Positions 1 through 6,940 of a stretch of DNA of 11,076 nucleotides are shown here, one piece after another. The notes beneath the pieces were generated by a model. The model searched no databases. It was not told the DNA's origin and saw only the letters and a program-made list of their open reading frames with translations. Within the stretch, counting starts at the first letter, position 1; the number at the start of each line of letters is the position of its first letter. The stretch lies in contig JABIUG010000090.1 of NCBI GenBank assembly GCA_018700655.1, positions 1 to 11,076 of the forward strand. Reading direction: 5' to 3'. Made by a program: the position numbers and the translations under genes. Source of the stretch: Rhodospirillaceae bacterium (GTDB lineage Bacteria > Pseudomonadota > Alphaproteobacteria > SP197).

Positions 1-810
1 CTTTCGATGCGCCCTGGCAAGGTAGCGACAATCGCCGCGACAACGTCGTCCTGAACCTCGAAGATGTCCTCGAGTTCCCGGTCGTAACGTTCGGCCCACA
101 GGTGGTTGCCACTGGCGGCTTCGATCAGCTGTGCCGTGACGCGCACTCTGTTGCCGGATTTCCTGACACTGCCCTCGACAACATAGGTCGCGCCGAGTTC
201 CCGCCCAACCTCCTTCACGTCGACCGCCTGCCCTTTGAAGGTAGAGGACGAATTGCGCGCGATCACGAGCAACGAACGGAACCTGGCGAGTTCGGTGATG
301 ATGTCTTCGGAGATGCCGTCGGAGAAGTACTCCTTCTCGGGGTCACCCGACATGTTGTTGAACGGCAGCACCGCAATCGATGGCCTGTCGAGGGCTGGTT
401 CCATCGCCTCTATGACAGGTTCAGCAACCTCTAGACCAATGGAACACGCCTACCGGCTCTGTGATATTCTTGAAGGACTGGCTGCCGCCGTCGCAAAAGG
501 TGATCGTGCATTTACTCCGGCACTGATCGTGGGTCGCAGCTGAAATGCATATGCCGCCCGGTTCTGCCGCAGCTTCCAGCCGAGCCGCCAGATTGACGCC
601 CTCGCCAAAAACTTCGCCCCGGTCCTCGATCACATCGCCCAGGTTGATGCCGATGCGGATACGGACCTGTTCGTCCTCAGGCACACCGGTATGGAGTTCG
701 GCCAATACCATCTGGATTTCGGCTGAGGTATCGACGGCCAGAACAACGCTGGGAAAGGTCGCCACAAGACGCCGTGTCGCGCTCACAACCCTAATCTTCG
801 GACGGCTCAT
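1..810 (-). pseudogene. Truncated, frameshifted class III adenylate cyclase / TolB-like protein
   Basis: Read on the minus strand, the first part (about 795 down to 436) is the C-terminal half of a class III nucleotide cyclase domain. It has RIGINLGDVI, then GEGVNLAARLE with the catalytic Asn and Arg, then PGGICIS. After a one-base frame break at about 430-436, the reading continues in another frame to base 1 as a TolB-like N-terminal domain: RPSIAVLPFNNMSGDP, FSDGISEDI, GATYVVEGSVRKSG. That second frame is open to the window edge, so the 3' end lies outside. About 45 residues at the front of the cyclase domain are missing, including the first metal-binding Asp. The GD of the second metal site is also gone (ATRRLVATF where the family has a TGD-type motif). 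No cyclase activity is expected. The first possible ATG (808-810) lies inside the 3' end of the CinA-like gene, so the old 5' end was lost in a rearrangement. Family recognition is firm; the pseudogene call assumes the frame break is not a sequencing error. Confidence 0.85.
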
Positions 811-1552
811 CGACAGGATCACCACCTACCTCGGCTGCCGCGGCAAAGACCGCGTCATAGGCCGTATCCAGCACGGCCGGATCGGTGCCTCTGAGGACCA
901 GGCTGGTGCCGTATTTACCATCCTTGTGCCAGGGGTAACTGCCCATATCAATTTCAGGGAATTCATCCTGAAGGGCAGCCAGCGGCTCGGCGATGGTGCC
1001 CTCCCCGCAATGCACCCGGATCGAGCGTGACAACACAACGGCGCCGCGACGCAGGCGATTTTTGGCACCCTCAAACATGGAGCGGGCAATGGAAGGCACC
1101 CCGGCCAGAACAAAGACGTTCTCGATCTGGAACCCCGGCGCCAGGCTGATCTCGTTGTCGATCAGGGTCGCGCCATCGGGCACCCGCGCCATCCTCATGC
1201 GCGCCTCGTTGGCTTCAAAGCCACGGCCTTCGAAGTTGTTCTTCAGCAGTTCATAGACATCGGGGTGGTATCCGATGCCGACACCGAAAGCCGCGGCGAT
1301 GCTGTCAGCGGTGATGTCGTCATGGGTCGGGCCGATGCCGCCTGTCGTGAAGACGTAGTCATAGCGGCCACGCAGCGTGTTCACGGCATCGACGATCTCG
1401 GCCTCGATATCGGCGACCACGCGCACTTCCATCAGGCGAATGCCCAGCTCACCCAGGCCCTTGCCCAGAAATGCGACATTGGCGTCCTGGGTCCGGCCCG
1501 ACAGGATCTCGTTGCCGATGACGAGCACGGCTGCGGTAATGGTCTCCGACAT
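791..1552 (-). CDS. Stand-alone CinA N-terminal (MoaB/Mog-fold) domain protein
   Basis: This 253-residue protein has the MoCF/CinA-N signature: GNEILSGRTQDAN at residues 13-25 and TTGGIGPTHDDIT at 69-81, the latter being the glycine-rich molybdopterin/nucleotide-binding loop of the MoaB/MogA fold. Database entries for this family usually read competence/damage-inducible protein A. Full CinA is about 400 residues and adds a C-terminal NMN-deamidase domain. That domain is absent here, as in many alphaproteobacterial short forms, so deamidase activity should not be assumed. It is probably cytosolic; the substrate of the short form (pterin, or an ADP-ribose-type nucleotide as proposed for CinA) is not decided by the sequence. 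The ATG at 1552 is preceded by a purine-rich GGGAAGAAAG. The gene is transcribed away from the proton-channel operon. Its last bases overlap the start of the decayed cyclase gene, a sign of a rearranged 3' boundary, but its own reading frame is intact. Confidence 0.88.
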   Translation of the reverse strand: MSETITAAVLVIGNEILSGRTQDANVAFLGKGLGELGIRLMEVRVVADIEAEIVDAVNTLRGRYDYVFTTGGIGPTHDDITADSIAAAFGVGIGYHPDVYELLKNNFEGRGFEANEARMRMARVPDGATLIDNEISLAPGFQIENVFVLAGVPSIARSMFEGAKNRLRRGAVVLSRSIRVHCGEGTIAEPLAALQDEFPEIDMGSYPWHKDGKYGTSLVLRGTDPAVLDTAYDAVFAAAAEVGGDPVDEPSED

Positions 1553-1655
1553 CTTTCTTCCCGGGCGGCTGGATCAGAGTGTTGCCCCATGGCACCGGGC
1601 TGCGCAACCGCTCCTGACCACGGGGATGAAAATGCCGTGCTCTCCGGCGTGTGAC

Positions 1656-1685
1656 TTGGATCGTGGCGAAAGCGCCCGTTATAGT
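1656..1685 (+). promoter_or_regulatory. Putative sigma-70-type promoter of the proton-channel/sfsA/map/radC operon
   Basis: A TATAGT -10 box (1680-1685, five of six consensus bases) lies 18 bases after a weak -35 TTGGAT (1656-1661), which sits within CTTGGA. Transcription would start near 1692, shortly before the GAGG ribosome-binding site at 1705-1708. The spacer holds a small perfect inverted repeat, GGCG-AAAG-CGCC (1665-1676). This is the only good promoter-like pair in the divergent region and the only obvious entry point for the gene run that follows. The -35 is poor, so the call is moderate. Confidence 0.42.
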
Positions 1686-1704
1686 GCCGCCAACCAGTTC
1701 CGAT

Positions 1705-1708
1705 GAGG
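1705..1708 (+). promoter_or_regulatory. Ribosome-binding site that favours the ATG at 1718
   Basis: GAGG lies 9 bases before the ATG at 1718. The in-frame ATG at 1703 overlaps this GAGG and has no Shine-Dalgarno-like sequence of its own, so the second ATG is the better start. Confidence 0.55.
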
Positions 1709-1717
1709 TTTCACTCT

Positions 1718-2389
1718 ATGGCAGTCAACGCAGAAGCAGAAGTCGCGGTATCGCCCGCGACCGATCCGCACAGCTATCTCCTGTTGCTGCGTTTCGCCCT
1801 GCTCAACATCATCGCCTTCGCGCTGGTCGCTCTCGCCTTTGCCAATGGCCTTATCCAGCAGGCTTTCGATGCCGACGCGACCCGTTTTGTCGCGGTCATC
1901 GCATTGGTCTTTGCCGCCGGTCTGGCGCTGACGACATGGCGTGTCATGTGGACCAGCAGTCAGCTCAACAAGGCACGGAACTTCGACCCCGCCCAACCGT
2001 CGCGGGCTGCGCGTTACATCACCAGCGTCAGTACCAAGGATGCCCAGAGCCGCCAGACCATGGCTTCGGGCCTGCGCCTGGAACTCTCGCAGAACATCAC
2101 GGTCATTCGCCATATCGGTTCGAGCCTGGTGTTCCTGGGCCTGATCGGCACGGTCATCGGCTTCATCATCGCGCTTTCGGGCGTCGATCCCGATCTCGCC
2201 GGCGAAGCCGAAACCATCGGACCGATGGTCTCGGCCCTGATTGCGGGCATGTCGACGGCGCTCACCACCACCCTGGTCGGTGGCGTGCTCAATATCTGGC
2301 TGATGGCCAATTACCAGCTTCTCTCGACGGGCACTGCACGCCTGATCAACACCATCGTGGAACGCGGCGAAGATCTTGCAGGCGCTTGA
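1718..2389 (+). CDS. MotA/TolQ/ExbB-type proton-channel membrane protein
   Basis: This 223-residue integral inner-membrane protein has four predicted helices, about residues 20-46, 56-77, 133-154 and 166-201. The last two carry the family hallmarks: GLIGTVIGF (141-149) matches the G-L-x-G-T-V-x-G motif of ExbB/TolQ, and GMSTALTTTLVGG (177-189) matches the pore-lining A-L-x-T-T-xx-G segment. The positively charged loop 78-132 should be cytoplasmic, giving a MotA-like two-plus-two layout rather than the three helices of ExbB/TolQ. Members form rings around a pair of MotB/ExbD/TolR-type subunits and turn proton flow into motion. The next gene, overlapping by 14 bases, supplies a candidate partner. 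No flagellar, TonB or Tol-Pal genes are nearby, so it is neither clearly MotA nor TolQ. The ATG at 1703 would add five residues; 1718 is preferred for its GAGG. Family call firm, cargo unknown. Confidence 0.85.
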   Translation: MAVNAEAEVAVSPATDPHSYLLLLRFALLNIIAFALVALAFANGLIQQAFDADATRFVAVIALVFAAGLALTTWRVMWTSSQLNKARNFDPAQPSRAARYITSVSTKDAQSRQTMASGLRLELSQNITVIRHIGSSLVFLGLIGTVIGFIIALSGVDPDLAGEAETIGPMVSALIAGMSTALTTTLVGGVLNIWLMANYQLLSTGTARLINTIVERGEDLAGA

Positions 2390-2981
2390 CCCTCTCGACG
2401 ACGACGCCGCGGCAACCGTTTTCCGCGATGTCATCCTGCTGGCATTGCTGGGGTTCGTCGCCCTGGTGATCCTGTTGCTGCCCCACGTCAATCCACCCGA
2501 AGTCAAAAACGCCGATCTGCTCACCCCCGGCAACGTGATTATCGAGATCAAATGGCCAGAGCACATCGACGCTGATGTCGATCTTTGGGTCAAGGCGCCC
2601 GGTGACGGGCCTGTTGGCTGGTCCCAGCGCGGCGGTTCGATTTTTGATCTGCTGCGCGATGACCTGGGCTACATGAACGATCTGACCTCCGCAAACCACG
2701 AAATGGCCTATAGCCGTGGCGTGCCGGAGGGCGAATACATCGTCAATGTCCACATGTACCGCAATGAGACCGAGGTATGGCCGGTTCCGGTCTGGATCAT
2801 CGTCAGCGTGAAGATGGATATCGACAAACCGGCACGCCAGATTCTGCTGCGCAAGATCGAACTGGTCAGGATCGACCAGGAAGAAACCGTGGTGCGTTTC
2901 GAACTCAACGAGGCCGGCGGTCTGCTTCCCCAGACGGTCCACGATCTCTTCAAAACCCTGCTCGACAGCGAGAGGCTCTAG
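2376..2981 (+). CDS. ExbD/TolR-like single-pass stator partner with DUF2135-like periplasmic domain
   Basis: This 201-residue protein has a short acidic cytoplasmic N-terminus, one membrane helix (about 18-36) and a large, mainly beta, probably periplasmic part. The helix entry FRDVILLALLGF (16-27) lines up with the FIDVMLVLLIIF type of segment in ExbD/TolR, putting Asp18 at the position of the proton-carrying Asp (ExbD D25, TolR D23). Beyond the helix there is no recognisable ExbD/OmpA-like domain. Instead residues 53-130 show W-x5-DADVDLWVKAP (60-75) and PEGEYIVNVHMY (117-128), which resembles DUF2135/YfaP-type beta domains; the acidic 65/67/69 triplet could bind a metal ion (inference). 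The start is TTG at 2376, overlapping the ExbB-like gene by 14 bases. I see no other start that keeps the Asp and the helix. The overlap suggests translational coupling and a fixed ratio with the channel subunit. Automatic annotation would probably say hypothetical protein. Confidence 0.72.
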   Translation: MQALDPLDDDAAATVFRDVILLALLGFVALVILLLPHVNPPEVKNADLLTPGNVIIEIKWPEHIDADVDLWVKAPGDGPVGWSQRGGSIFDLLRDDLGYMNDLTSANHEMAYSRGVPEGEYIVNVHMYRNETEVWPVPVWIIVSVKMDIDKPARQILLRKIELVRIDQEETVVRFELNEAGGLLPQTVHDLFKTLLDSERL

Positions 2982-2984
2982 GCC

Positions 2985-3548
2985 GTGCCAATCGCAGCAA
3001 CCGCCTTTGTCATCTGTTTCCTGCTCATTGCGGTGATCGCATGGGCTGCGGTGATGGCCCATGGCCGGATGTGGCGCAAGGTTGCCGCACTGACCGCACT
3101 GCTCGCGCTGATTCCGGTCGGTTATGTCGCGATCTATGAGTTGATGGGGCTGCCCAAACCCGCCAGCACGGCCTTTCTCAACGACTTCAGCCGGAACCAC
3201 GTCGTCCTGGCCTATGACATTCACGAGGATGAGGCGATCTTCCTGTGGTTCGAGATGCCAGATGGTGCCGAACCCCGTGTTTTTGCCTTTCCCTACGACA
3301 GCGCGACCGTGAAACGCCTGCAGGACGCAAGCGATGAGGCAACCGCCATATCGAGCGATCTGATGGCGCGCATTTCGGATTCTGACGGAACGATGCGCAC
3401 ACGCCTGGAATTCACCAGCGAACTCGAGTTCAACCGGGAACTGCCCGATAAACCCGATCCTGAGGAAGATGACGTCATGTTCTTCGAGCCCGAGACCGAA
3501 AATACTGACTCCGAAGATCAGACGGGTTTGGGCTACGGCCAGCCCTGA
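2985..3548 (+). CDS. Two-helix membrane protein with acidic C-terminal tail, third gene of the stator module
   Basis: I do not recognise this 187-residue protein. It opens with two membrane helices (about 4-24 and 34-53) separated by a short basic loop (HGRMWRK, 26-32). By the positive-inside rule the loop is cytoplasmic and the soluble part (about 55-187) is periplasmic. That part contains a compact region with NHVVLAYDIHEDEAIFLWFE and RVFAFPYDSATVKRLQDASD, which reads like a small alpha/beta domain. It ends in a tail rich in Asp, Glu and Pro (about 153-180: LPDKPDPEEDD, then EPETENTDSED). It starts with GTG three bases after the preceding stop, behind a GAGAGG purine run, and ends two bases before sfsA. 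Its position in a tight run behind the channel and ExbD-like genes implies it is an accessory subunit of the same envelope machine. This is inference from context only. Confidence 0.75.
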   Translation: MPIAATAFVICFLLIAVIAWAAVMAHGRMWRKVAALTALLALIPVGYVAIYELMGLPKPASTAFLNDFSRNHVVLAYDIHEDEAIFLWFEMPDGAEPRVFAFPYDSATVKRLQDASDEATAISSDLMARISDSDGTMRTRLEFTSELEFNRELPDKPDPEEDDVMFFEPETENTDSEDQTGLGYGQP

Positions 3549-3550
3549 CC

Positions 3551-4255
3551 ATGATGTTCCCGCGTCCTCTCGTGCGTGCCGAACTGGTGCAACGCTACAA
3601 ACGGTTCCTGTCGGATCACCGCCTTGAGAGCGGCGAAATCGTGACCGCACATTGCGCCAATCCAGGCCGCATGATCGGGATCAAGGAACCCGGCATGGCA
3701 ACCTGGCTGGCGCCCGCCGGCAACCTGAAACGCAAGCTGCAATGGGACTGGGAACTGGTCTTTGCCGACGACACCCTGATCGGTTGCCACACGGGCCGGC
3801 CAAACGGCCTGGTCGAAGAAGCTATTCTCGACGACACCATCACCGAACTCAGCGGCTATGCCGCGCTTCGGCGCGAGGTGAAGTATGGCGAGAATTCGAG
3901 GATCGACATGCTGTTGACCGATCCCGACCGGCCCGATTGTTATGTCGAGGTCAAATATTGCCATATGCGGCGCGAAACCAGTCTGGCCGAATTTCCCGAT
4001 TCAGTGACGACCCGCGGCGCCAAACACATGGCGGAGCTGGCCAATATGGTCGAGGCCGGGCACCGCTCGGTTCTGATCTATTGCATCGAGCGCATGGATT
4101 GCGACGGATTCACGACAGCCGATGATATCGACCCCGACTATGACGCTGCACTGCGGGACGCTCTGGCACGCGGCGTTGAGGCTTATGCCTATTCGTGTAG
4201 ATTGACCGAACAAGAGATCAGCATCGACCGCCGGTTGCCGACCATTCTGGACTGA
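3551..4255 (+). CDS. sfsA: SfsA family nuclease
   Basis: This 234-residue protein is typical in length for SfsA (sugar fermentation stimulation protein A), a family with an N-terminal OB-like domain and a C-terminal PD-(D/E)XK nuclease fold. Visible signatures are HCANPGRM (34-41), SRIDMLL with Asp119, YVEVK with Glu133 and Lys135 as the D...E-x-K catalytic set, and FPDSVTTRGAKH (148-159). E. coli SfsA was named for its effect on maltose use and later studied as a DNA/RNA-binding nuclease; the physiological target is unsettled. The residues after VEVK read YCHMRR, where many homologues have an N-V-H-L-like run, a small deviation next to the active site. Start ATG 3551 follows the previous stop by two bases; the ATG at 3554 is an equally possible start. 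It is followed 20 bases later by map, a neighbourhood I recall from alphaproteobacteria. Confidence 0.93.
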   Translation: MMFPRPLVRAELVQRYKRFLSDHRLESGEIVTAHCANPGRMIGIKEPGMATWLAPAGNLKRKLQWDWELVFADDTLIGCHTGRPNGLVEEAILDDTITELSGYAALRREVKYGENSRIDMLLTDPDRPDCYVEVKYCHMRRETSLAEFPDSVTTRGAKHMAELANMVEAGHRSVLIYCIERMDCDGFTTADDIDPDYDAALRDALARGVEAYAYSCRLTEQEISIDRRLPTILD

Positions 4256-4275
4256 CCCGGCGGAGGAAAATCAAG

Positions 4276-5088
4276 ATGGAACAGCCCCAGCGCAGCGCAT
4301 CGCCGCGCATCACAATCCATGGGCCCGAAGCCTTTCCCAAGATGCGCGAAGCCGGCGACGTGGCAGCGCGCACGCTCGACATGATCACCAGCCATGTCGT
4401 GCCCGGTGTCACGACCGAACGGCTCGACCAGCTCTGCCACGAATTCATTCTCGATCATGATGCCATTCCGGCGCCGCTGAACTATCGCGGTTTTCCCAAA
4501 TCAATCTGCACTTCGGTCAACCATGTGATCTGTCACGGTATCCCCAGCGCCGACAAGGTGTTGCGCGAAGGTGATGTGCTGAACATCGACGTCACCACCA
4601 TTGTCGATGGCTGGTATGGCGACACCAGCCGCATGTTCCATGTCGGCGAGGTCAAGCGGAAGGCATCGCGCCTGGCCGAGATCACCTTTGAGTGCATGTG
4701 GCGCGGGATCGAATGTGTCCGGCCCGGCGCCAGGTTGGGCGATATCGGTCATGCCATTCAGGTCCATGCGGAAAAACAGCGCTGCTCGGTGGTGCGTGAC
4801 TTTTGCGGCCACGGCATCGGCCAGGTCTTCCACGATCATCCTAATGTCGTGCATTACGGCAAACCCGGAACCGGGATCGAGCTGGTGCCCGGCATGTTCT
4901 TCACGATCGAGCCGATGATCAATCTTGGCCGCCCCGATGTCCTGATCCTGGAAGACGGCTGGACTGCGGTGACCCGCGACAAGAGCCTCTCGGCCCAGTG
5001 GGAACACACCATTGCCGTCACGGAGGATGGTTACGAGGTCTTCACCCTGTCACCGGCGGGCCACAAGCTACCGCCTTACGACGCCTGA
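4276..5088 (+). CDS. map: Methionine aminopeptidase, type I
   Basis: This 270-residue cytosolic metalloprotease removes the initiator methionine from new proteins after deformylation when the second residue is small. All five metal ligands of the pita-bread fold are in place: Asp105 (VLNIDVT), Asp116 (YGDTSRMF), His179 (CGHGIG), Glu212 (FTIEPMIN) and Glu243 (AQWEHTIAVT). The substrate histidines His87 (CHGIP) and His186 (FHDHPN) are also present. It lacks the N-terminal zinc-finger extension and the type II insert, so it is the compact type Ia form. A strong GGAGG (4262-4266) lies 9 bases before the ATG, the best ribosome-binding site in the window, fitting a gene needed at high level. Co-directional with sfsA upstream and radC ten bases downstream. 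An essential gene in many bacteria, unless a second copy exists elsewhere. Confidence 0.96.
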   Translation: MEQPQRSASPRITIHGPEAFPKMREAGDVAARTLDMITSHVVPGVTTERLDQLCHEFILDHDAIPAPLNYRGFPKSICTSVNHVICHGIPSADKVLREGDVLNIDVTTIVDGWYGDTSRMFHVGEVKRKASRLAEITFECMWRGIECVRPGARLGDIGHAIQVHAEKQRCSVVRDFCGHGIGQVFHDHPNVVHYGKPGTGIELVPGMFFTIEPMINLGRPDVLILEDGWTAVTRDKSLSAQWEHTIAVTEDGYEVFTLSPAGHKLPPYDA

Positions 5089-5098
5089 GACCGCGCCC

Positions 5099-5785
5099 AT
5101 GACGGGCGAGAAAAAACCAGGCTATCTCGATCACCGCAAACGCCTGCGGCAGCGATTTCTGGATGGCGGGGCCGATGCTCTGCCCGATTACGAACTGCTC
5201 GAACTCCTCCTCACCATGGCGGTTCCGCGCGGTGATGTTAAACCCGCCGCCAAGGCGTTGCTGGCCCGCTTTGGCAGCTTCGACGGCGTCGTCAACGCCA
5301 GCGTCGATGATCTTCGAACCGTCAAGGGCATGGGCGAGGTCGCGCCGGTCGCAATCAAGGTCGTGCGCGCGGCAGCTGATCGCCTGCTTCGCGCCGAAGT
5401 CACCGGCAAACCGGTCCTTTCCAGTTTCGAAGCCGTTCTCGACTACTGCAAGCTCACCATGGCCTTCGGGGGACGCGAGCAGTTTCGTGTGCTGTTTCTC
5501 GATCGCAAGAACCGATTGGTAACCGATGAGGTGCAGCAGCGCGGCACAGTCGATCATGCGCCGGTCTATCCGCGTGAGGTCGCCAGGCGCTCGATCGAAC
5601 TCGACGCCACCGCCGTCATCCTCGTGCACAACCATCCCTCAGGCGATCCGACGCCCAGCCAGGCCGATATCGCCATGACCCGCGAGATCGTCACCGCGCT
5701 GAAAGCGGTCGGCGTTGCCGTCCACGACCACATCGTAATGGCCCGCGGCGGCCACAGCAGCCTGCGCGCCCTGGGACATATGTGA
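5099..5785 (+). CDS. radC: RadC/JAMM-motif protein
   Basis: This 228-residue protein fits the RadC family in length. It has an N-terminal helical part with a helix-hairpin-helix-like segment (about 72-87, TVKGMGEVAPVA) and a C-terminal MPN+/JAMM domain with the HNHPSGD motif: His177, His179, Ser187 and Asp190 in the H-x-H-x7-S-x2-D pattern of zinc metalloproteases. Although named for DNA repair, the E. coli radC102 phenotype was traced to recG, and the biochemical role of RadC is not settled. The ATG at 5099, ten bases after the map stop, gives the usual MTGEKKPGYLDHRKRLRQRF start of the family; a longer frame upstream inside map is not expected. No clear Shine-Dalgarno sequence precedes it, so translation may be coupled to map. 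Its TGA stop shares one base with the ATG of the next gene. Confidence 0.94.
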   Translation: MTGEKKPGYLDHRKRLRQRFLDGGADALPDYELLELLLTMAVPRGDVKPAAKALLARFGSFDGVVNASVDDLRTVKGMGEVAPVAIKVVRAAADRLLRAEVTGKPVLSSFEAVLDYCKLTMAFGGREQFRVLFLDRKNRLVTDEVQQRGTVDHAPVYPREVARRSIELDATAVILVHNHPSGDPTPSQADIAMTREIVTALKAVGVAVHDHIVMARGGHSSLRALGHM

Positions 5786-6847
5786 TGTGGCGCTGCGCTT
5801 TGGCGCTGGTGGTGTTCTGGACATGGGCCGTCCCTGTCCGGGCTGACGGCATCCCCATCAACCTTCAGACCACCGAAGGGATGGACCTGCCCTGGGTGCG
5901 TCATCTCCAAGAGAGTTTCATTCCTGCTGTCGATGCCGCGTTGGCTGACAGCCGCCTTTCGGTCGATTGGCAACTGCATCTGGGCGATGGCGTGATGGAG
6001 CCGGGTCGCGAAATCGACGCACTGGGCCACAACGCCGCCAACATCGCCGTCGTGCCGACCCTGACCAACGCCTGCCGCTCTATTATCACAACGTCTCGCT
6101 CGTGACCCCTTTTGCCTGCGGCCGGCCCGATGTGGTGGCCGCGGAAATCGATCGCATGAACAGAAATTTTCCGATGCTGCCCAGGGCCTGGGCCAGCCTG
6201 GGTCTGCATTATCTCGGCGGCAGTTACGGATTGGACCGGCTCGTGCTGGTGACCCCCTTTGCAGTGCCCACACTCAAAGTTCTCGAGCGCCGGACCCTGG
6301 CAGCCGACGCCATGATCCTGGACTGGTTTGCCGGCACGCTGATGCTCGGGCTTCCCGGCAACGACGAGACCTTCCGGCTCGGCTTCGAAACCAAACAGAC
6401 TGCAGGTGTTCTGCTCCCCGCCGGCGATGCCGAACGGCTCGGTCTCCACGATATCGCGCCTTACATCACTGATCCCGGACTGGGTTCCCTGTGGGGCGCG
6501 GCCTGGCGGTCAATCGGGGCTGGTTTCTCGAACAGCCTCCTGAACTGCGTCATGCACTTGCCTCAGCAGCAGATGCTTATGGTGCGGTGATGGCGACAGA
6601 GACGGCCGGCAGCGCCGACAGCGCGCTCGAGCGCATGGCCCAGGCCGATGCAACGGTAACGGTGCTTTCCGATGATCAGCGATTGAACTGGGCCGGGAAC
6701 ATGCGTGACCTCGCCGCCGACTGGGCCTTCGAGGTCGACATCCGTGACATGCCCGGCCGCAGCATGCTGACCATCTGGATGGCGGAACTGGAGCGCCATT
6801 GCGGCCCCCCGTTACGAGCCTGGAATGCGCCGGTTCTCGATGAATAG
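5785..6847 (+). pseudogene. Doubly frameshifted TRAP-type solute-binding protein (DctP-like)
   Basis: Three successive reading frames join into one full-length protein of about 350 residues. The first frame (5785 to about 6075) begins with a signal peptide, MMWRCALALVVFWTWAVPVRA, a hydrophobic stretch ending in an A-x-A-like site (V-R-A), then a mature start INLQTTEGMDLPWV. The second (about 6075 to 6500) holds LPLYYHNVSLVTPF and later TDPGLGSLWGA. The third (about 6505 to 6847) holds LAVNRGWF-x4-PPELRHALASAADAY, a pattern typical of the C-terminal part of periplasmic binding proteins of TRAP transporters. Both breaks have the same sense, a missing base, and no slippery heptamer is visible at either. 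No membrane subunits (DctQ, DctM) follow; permeases of other families come next. Either the gene died recently, since nothing else is lost, or two assembly indels broke a sound gene. The start codon overlaps the radC stop. Substrate unknown. Confidence 0.72.
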
Positions 6848-6940
6848 CCCTGCACAGCGCAGGCGTCATGCAGCTCGGTATTGAAGCCATGCCGGAATGG
6901 CTCTTGCCAGCACGCCAGCAGCGCTCTAAAGCGGCAAACG

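Noticed and set aside
1718..2981. ZorA/ZorB (Zorya) anti-phage system
   Set aside because: The second protein lacks an OmpA-like peptidoglycan-binding domain, the first lacks the long ZorA cytoplasmic tail, and no ZorC/D/E effector follows; sfsA, map and radC are housekeeping genes.
2346..3650. Long 434-residue open frame on the minus strand
   Set aside because: It lies antisense to three well-supported plus-strand genes, has a low-complexity His/Gln/Asp-rich translation typical of the shadow frame of GC-rich DNA, and shows no domain.
6050..6090. Programmed ribosomal frameshift as explanation for the TRAP gene break
   Set aside because: No slippery heptamer or obvious downstream structure is visible, and a second break follows further on, so decay or indel error is simpler.
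6849..6863. CCTGC-ACAGC-GCAGG hairpin after the TRAP pseudogene, considered as a terminator
   Set aside because: The stem is only five pairs and no T-run follows, so a rho-independent terminator is not supported.
6904..6932. Possible promoter before the first DMT gene (TTGCCA, 17 bases, TAAAGC)
   Set aside because: The -35 is good but the -10 matches the consensus poorly; by itself it is not above chance in this composition.
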